64,000 nucleotides of DNA, taken from the NCBI RefSeq assembly GCF_026619415.1, contig NZ_JAOVZR010000001.1, positions 4,386,501 to 4,450,500 of the forward strand, given 5' to 3'. The stretch's first letter is position 1. Every line of letters begins with the position of its first letter. A model generated the notes under the pieces. The model ran no database searches. It was not told where the DNA came from and saw nothing but the letters and a program-made list of their open reading frames with translations. Position numbers and translations under genes: made by a program. Shown here piece after piece: positions 62,940 through 64,000 of the stretch. This DNA comes from Hoeflea algicola. GTDB taxonomy: Bacteria; Pseudomonadota; Alphaproteobacteria; Rhizobiales; Rhizobiaceae.

Positions 62940-64000
62940 TCATTGGCCCAGGCCTGTCGGCTGTTTCTTGCTCTTTCGTGTCCTGCGGGGCTGGTGCGAC
63001 ATAACCTCCGGGCGAAGTCGAATTGGAGATGCCTTGAGCTCGGATGTGGGAGTGGGAAGCTTCCCCAGGGCAGCCTGCATTAGCCTGAGGTGCGCCACTT
63101 CCGTATAGGTCCCTTCGTTCACGTCCTTGTTCACATGTCCGAGGATGTCCTTGCGGATTTCTGAACCGACGCCTGCCTGTTTCATTTCATTGTTGCACCA
63201 GTGACGGAACGAATGAAACACCTTTCGTTCCTCCTTTGCCTTTGGCAGTGCAGCCTCTTTCATCTTCCGCCAGTCATCGTGGAAGACATCGCCCATGGGA
63301 GTGGATTCTGCGACAGCCAGAAGTTCAGGAAACAGCAGTGTGTGCTTTGCCCTTCGGATTGCTTGGACATAGTCCAGGATGCCCAGACGAATGAGTTCCG
63401 GATGTAGCGGGACATGACGATTCGACGCTGGTGTCTTCAAGCCGCGCACGTCGGTGGGGGTGAGCTTTATTCCCCAAATGCCTTCAAATTCGGTGATGTC
63501 ATCAAGCTGGAGGCCGCAAATCTCTTCACGACGTGCACCATGGTAGGCTGCAATAAGTGGCACCCAATAACGTGCGTCATGAACGATGACGGCGTCATTG
63601 TAGTCATCGTTTTCGTCCAAGGTTGTGCCGGTCCAGATTGGGAGCCGGAACAAGGCCTGAAGGTCACCGGTTGTAAATGGCGGACGTTCACTCTCGGAAT
63701 TTCCACGAGCCTTGGCCCTGAGTTTGGAAATGCCATCGTAGCTCTCCCACGAATAGCCATATGCCTCGCACATGCCCGCAATATTGGCCATGTTGTTCAT
63801 GTGACGATTGATCGTCGACCTTGTCAGGCCCACTTGATCTTTTGGAAGTTTCTCTGCGCGGGCAATAATGTCGCTGACCGAGATGATATGGTCCCGGGGC
63901 GATTTGCCATAGTTTTTCGGGAACTTGAGCAGGATGTCGCGAAACTGTGCGAGGTGCTTTTGTCCGACACGGGTCGGGTTGTCGTGTCCAAGGAAGCGCT
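62940..64000 (-). CDS. Tyrosine recombinase / phage-type integrase, N-terminus outside window
   Basis: The frame is open to the right edge: it continues upstream of GTG 63833 as KLPKDQVGLTRS and, before that, KFPKNYGKSPRDHI, so the gene is longer than 353 codons. The catalytic core shows HGARREEICGLQL (Arg), HSFRHWCN (His-x-x-Arg), GHVNKDVNEG (His) and TYTEVAHLR (nucleophilic Tyr). It is most likely the integrase that moves the right-hand island. The attachment sites are not identified. The C-terminus is basic (RRTRKSKKQ). Confidence 0.9.
   Translation of the reverse strand, partial: RFLGHDNPTRVGQKHLAQFRDILLKFPKNYGKSPRDHIISVSDIIARAEKLPKDQVGLTRSTINRHMNNMANIAGMCEAYGYSWESYDGISKLRAKARGNSESERPPFTTGDLQALFRLPIWTGTTLDENDDYNDAVIVHDARYWVPLIAAYHGARREEICGLQLDDITEFEGIWGIKLTPTDVRGLKTPASNRHVPLHPELIRLGILDYVQAIRRAKHTLLFPELLAVAESTPMGDVFHDDWRKMKEAALPKAKEERKVFHSFRHWCNNEMKQAGVGSEIRKDILGHVNKDVNEGTYTEVAHLRLMQAALGKLPTPTSELKASPIRLRPEVMSHQPRRTRKSKKQPTGLGQ

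Overview
The window looks like chromosome of an alphaproteobacterium, probably Rhizobiales. This is inferred from the high-GC coding style, the family resemblance of the transporters and the IS families; no rRNA or tRNA is present to confirm it. It falls into two halves.

Left half (1-25.7 kb): catabolic and transport genes. (a) 1-4986: a five-gene + strand operon for a CUT2-type sugar ABC importer (end of the binding protein, double ATPase, two permeases) and an SMP-30/gluconolactonase-like enzyme. (b) 5379-11841: a 2-hydroxyacid dehydrogenase divergent from a complete dipeptide-type ABC importer (binding protein, two permeases, two ATPases); an 18-bp palindromic operator lies between them. 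(c) 13772-22516: acyl-CoA metabolism: thiolase-like protein, DUF35 zinc-ribbon/OB protein, acyl-CoA ligase, enoyl-CoA hydratase/3-hydroxyacyl-CoA dehydrogenase fusion, and a one-chain biotin-dependent carboxylase broken by two frameshifts. (d) 22664-25726: a TRAP transporter (P, Q, M). Blocks c and d could together import and degrade an organic acid.

Middle (scattered from 5.0 kb, dense at 25.7-31.7 kb): IS wreckage. There are two decayed IS6-family copies, two IS3-family 5' ends, an IS110/IS1111-type element with 12-bp subterminal inverted repeats, and two apparently intact IS21-family elements whose ends and target duplications can be read exactly (25766-28351 with TCCATG; 29238-31740 with GCTCAGCAA).

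Right half (31.9-64 kb): an accessory, defence-rich island ending at a tyrosine recombinase that runs off the right edge. It holds an HNH nuclease, a HipBA-like pair, a DUF1989 protein, a four-gene minus-strand cassette (SNF2-like helicase, DUF4391, type III Mod with two homopolymer frameshifts, type III Res), a six-gene minus-strand run including a PD-(D/E)XK-like protein, an AAA+ ATPase and an M41 zinc protease that look like a split soluble FtsH, an SMC/Rad50-like ATPase coupled to a small acidic protein, an orphan caspase-like protease, a DUF262/DUF1524 GmrSD-like nuclease with a truncated HsdS, a DUF4160 protein, a second PD-(D/E)XK-like protein and a DUF3102-like protein.

Two DNA-level patterns tie the island together. 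The palindrome core CGGAAATAATTTCCG occurs four times over 28 kb (three as perfect 21-bp palindromes between genes, one inside hipA), suggesting one shared DNA-binding factor. A degenerate 21-bp direct repeat forms ten contiguous units at 45765-45974 and three more at 45143-45205, flanking a small gene downstream of the split protease. These and the split-FtsH module are the best candidates for something undescribed.
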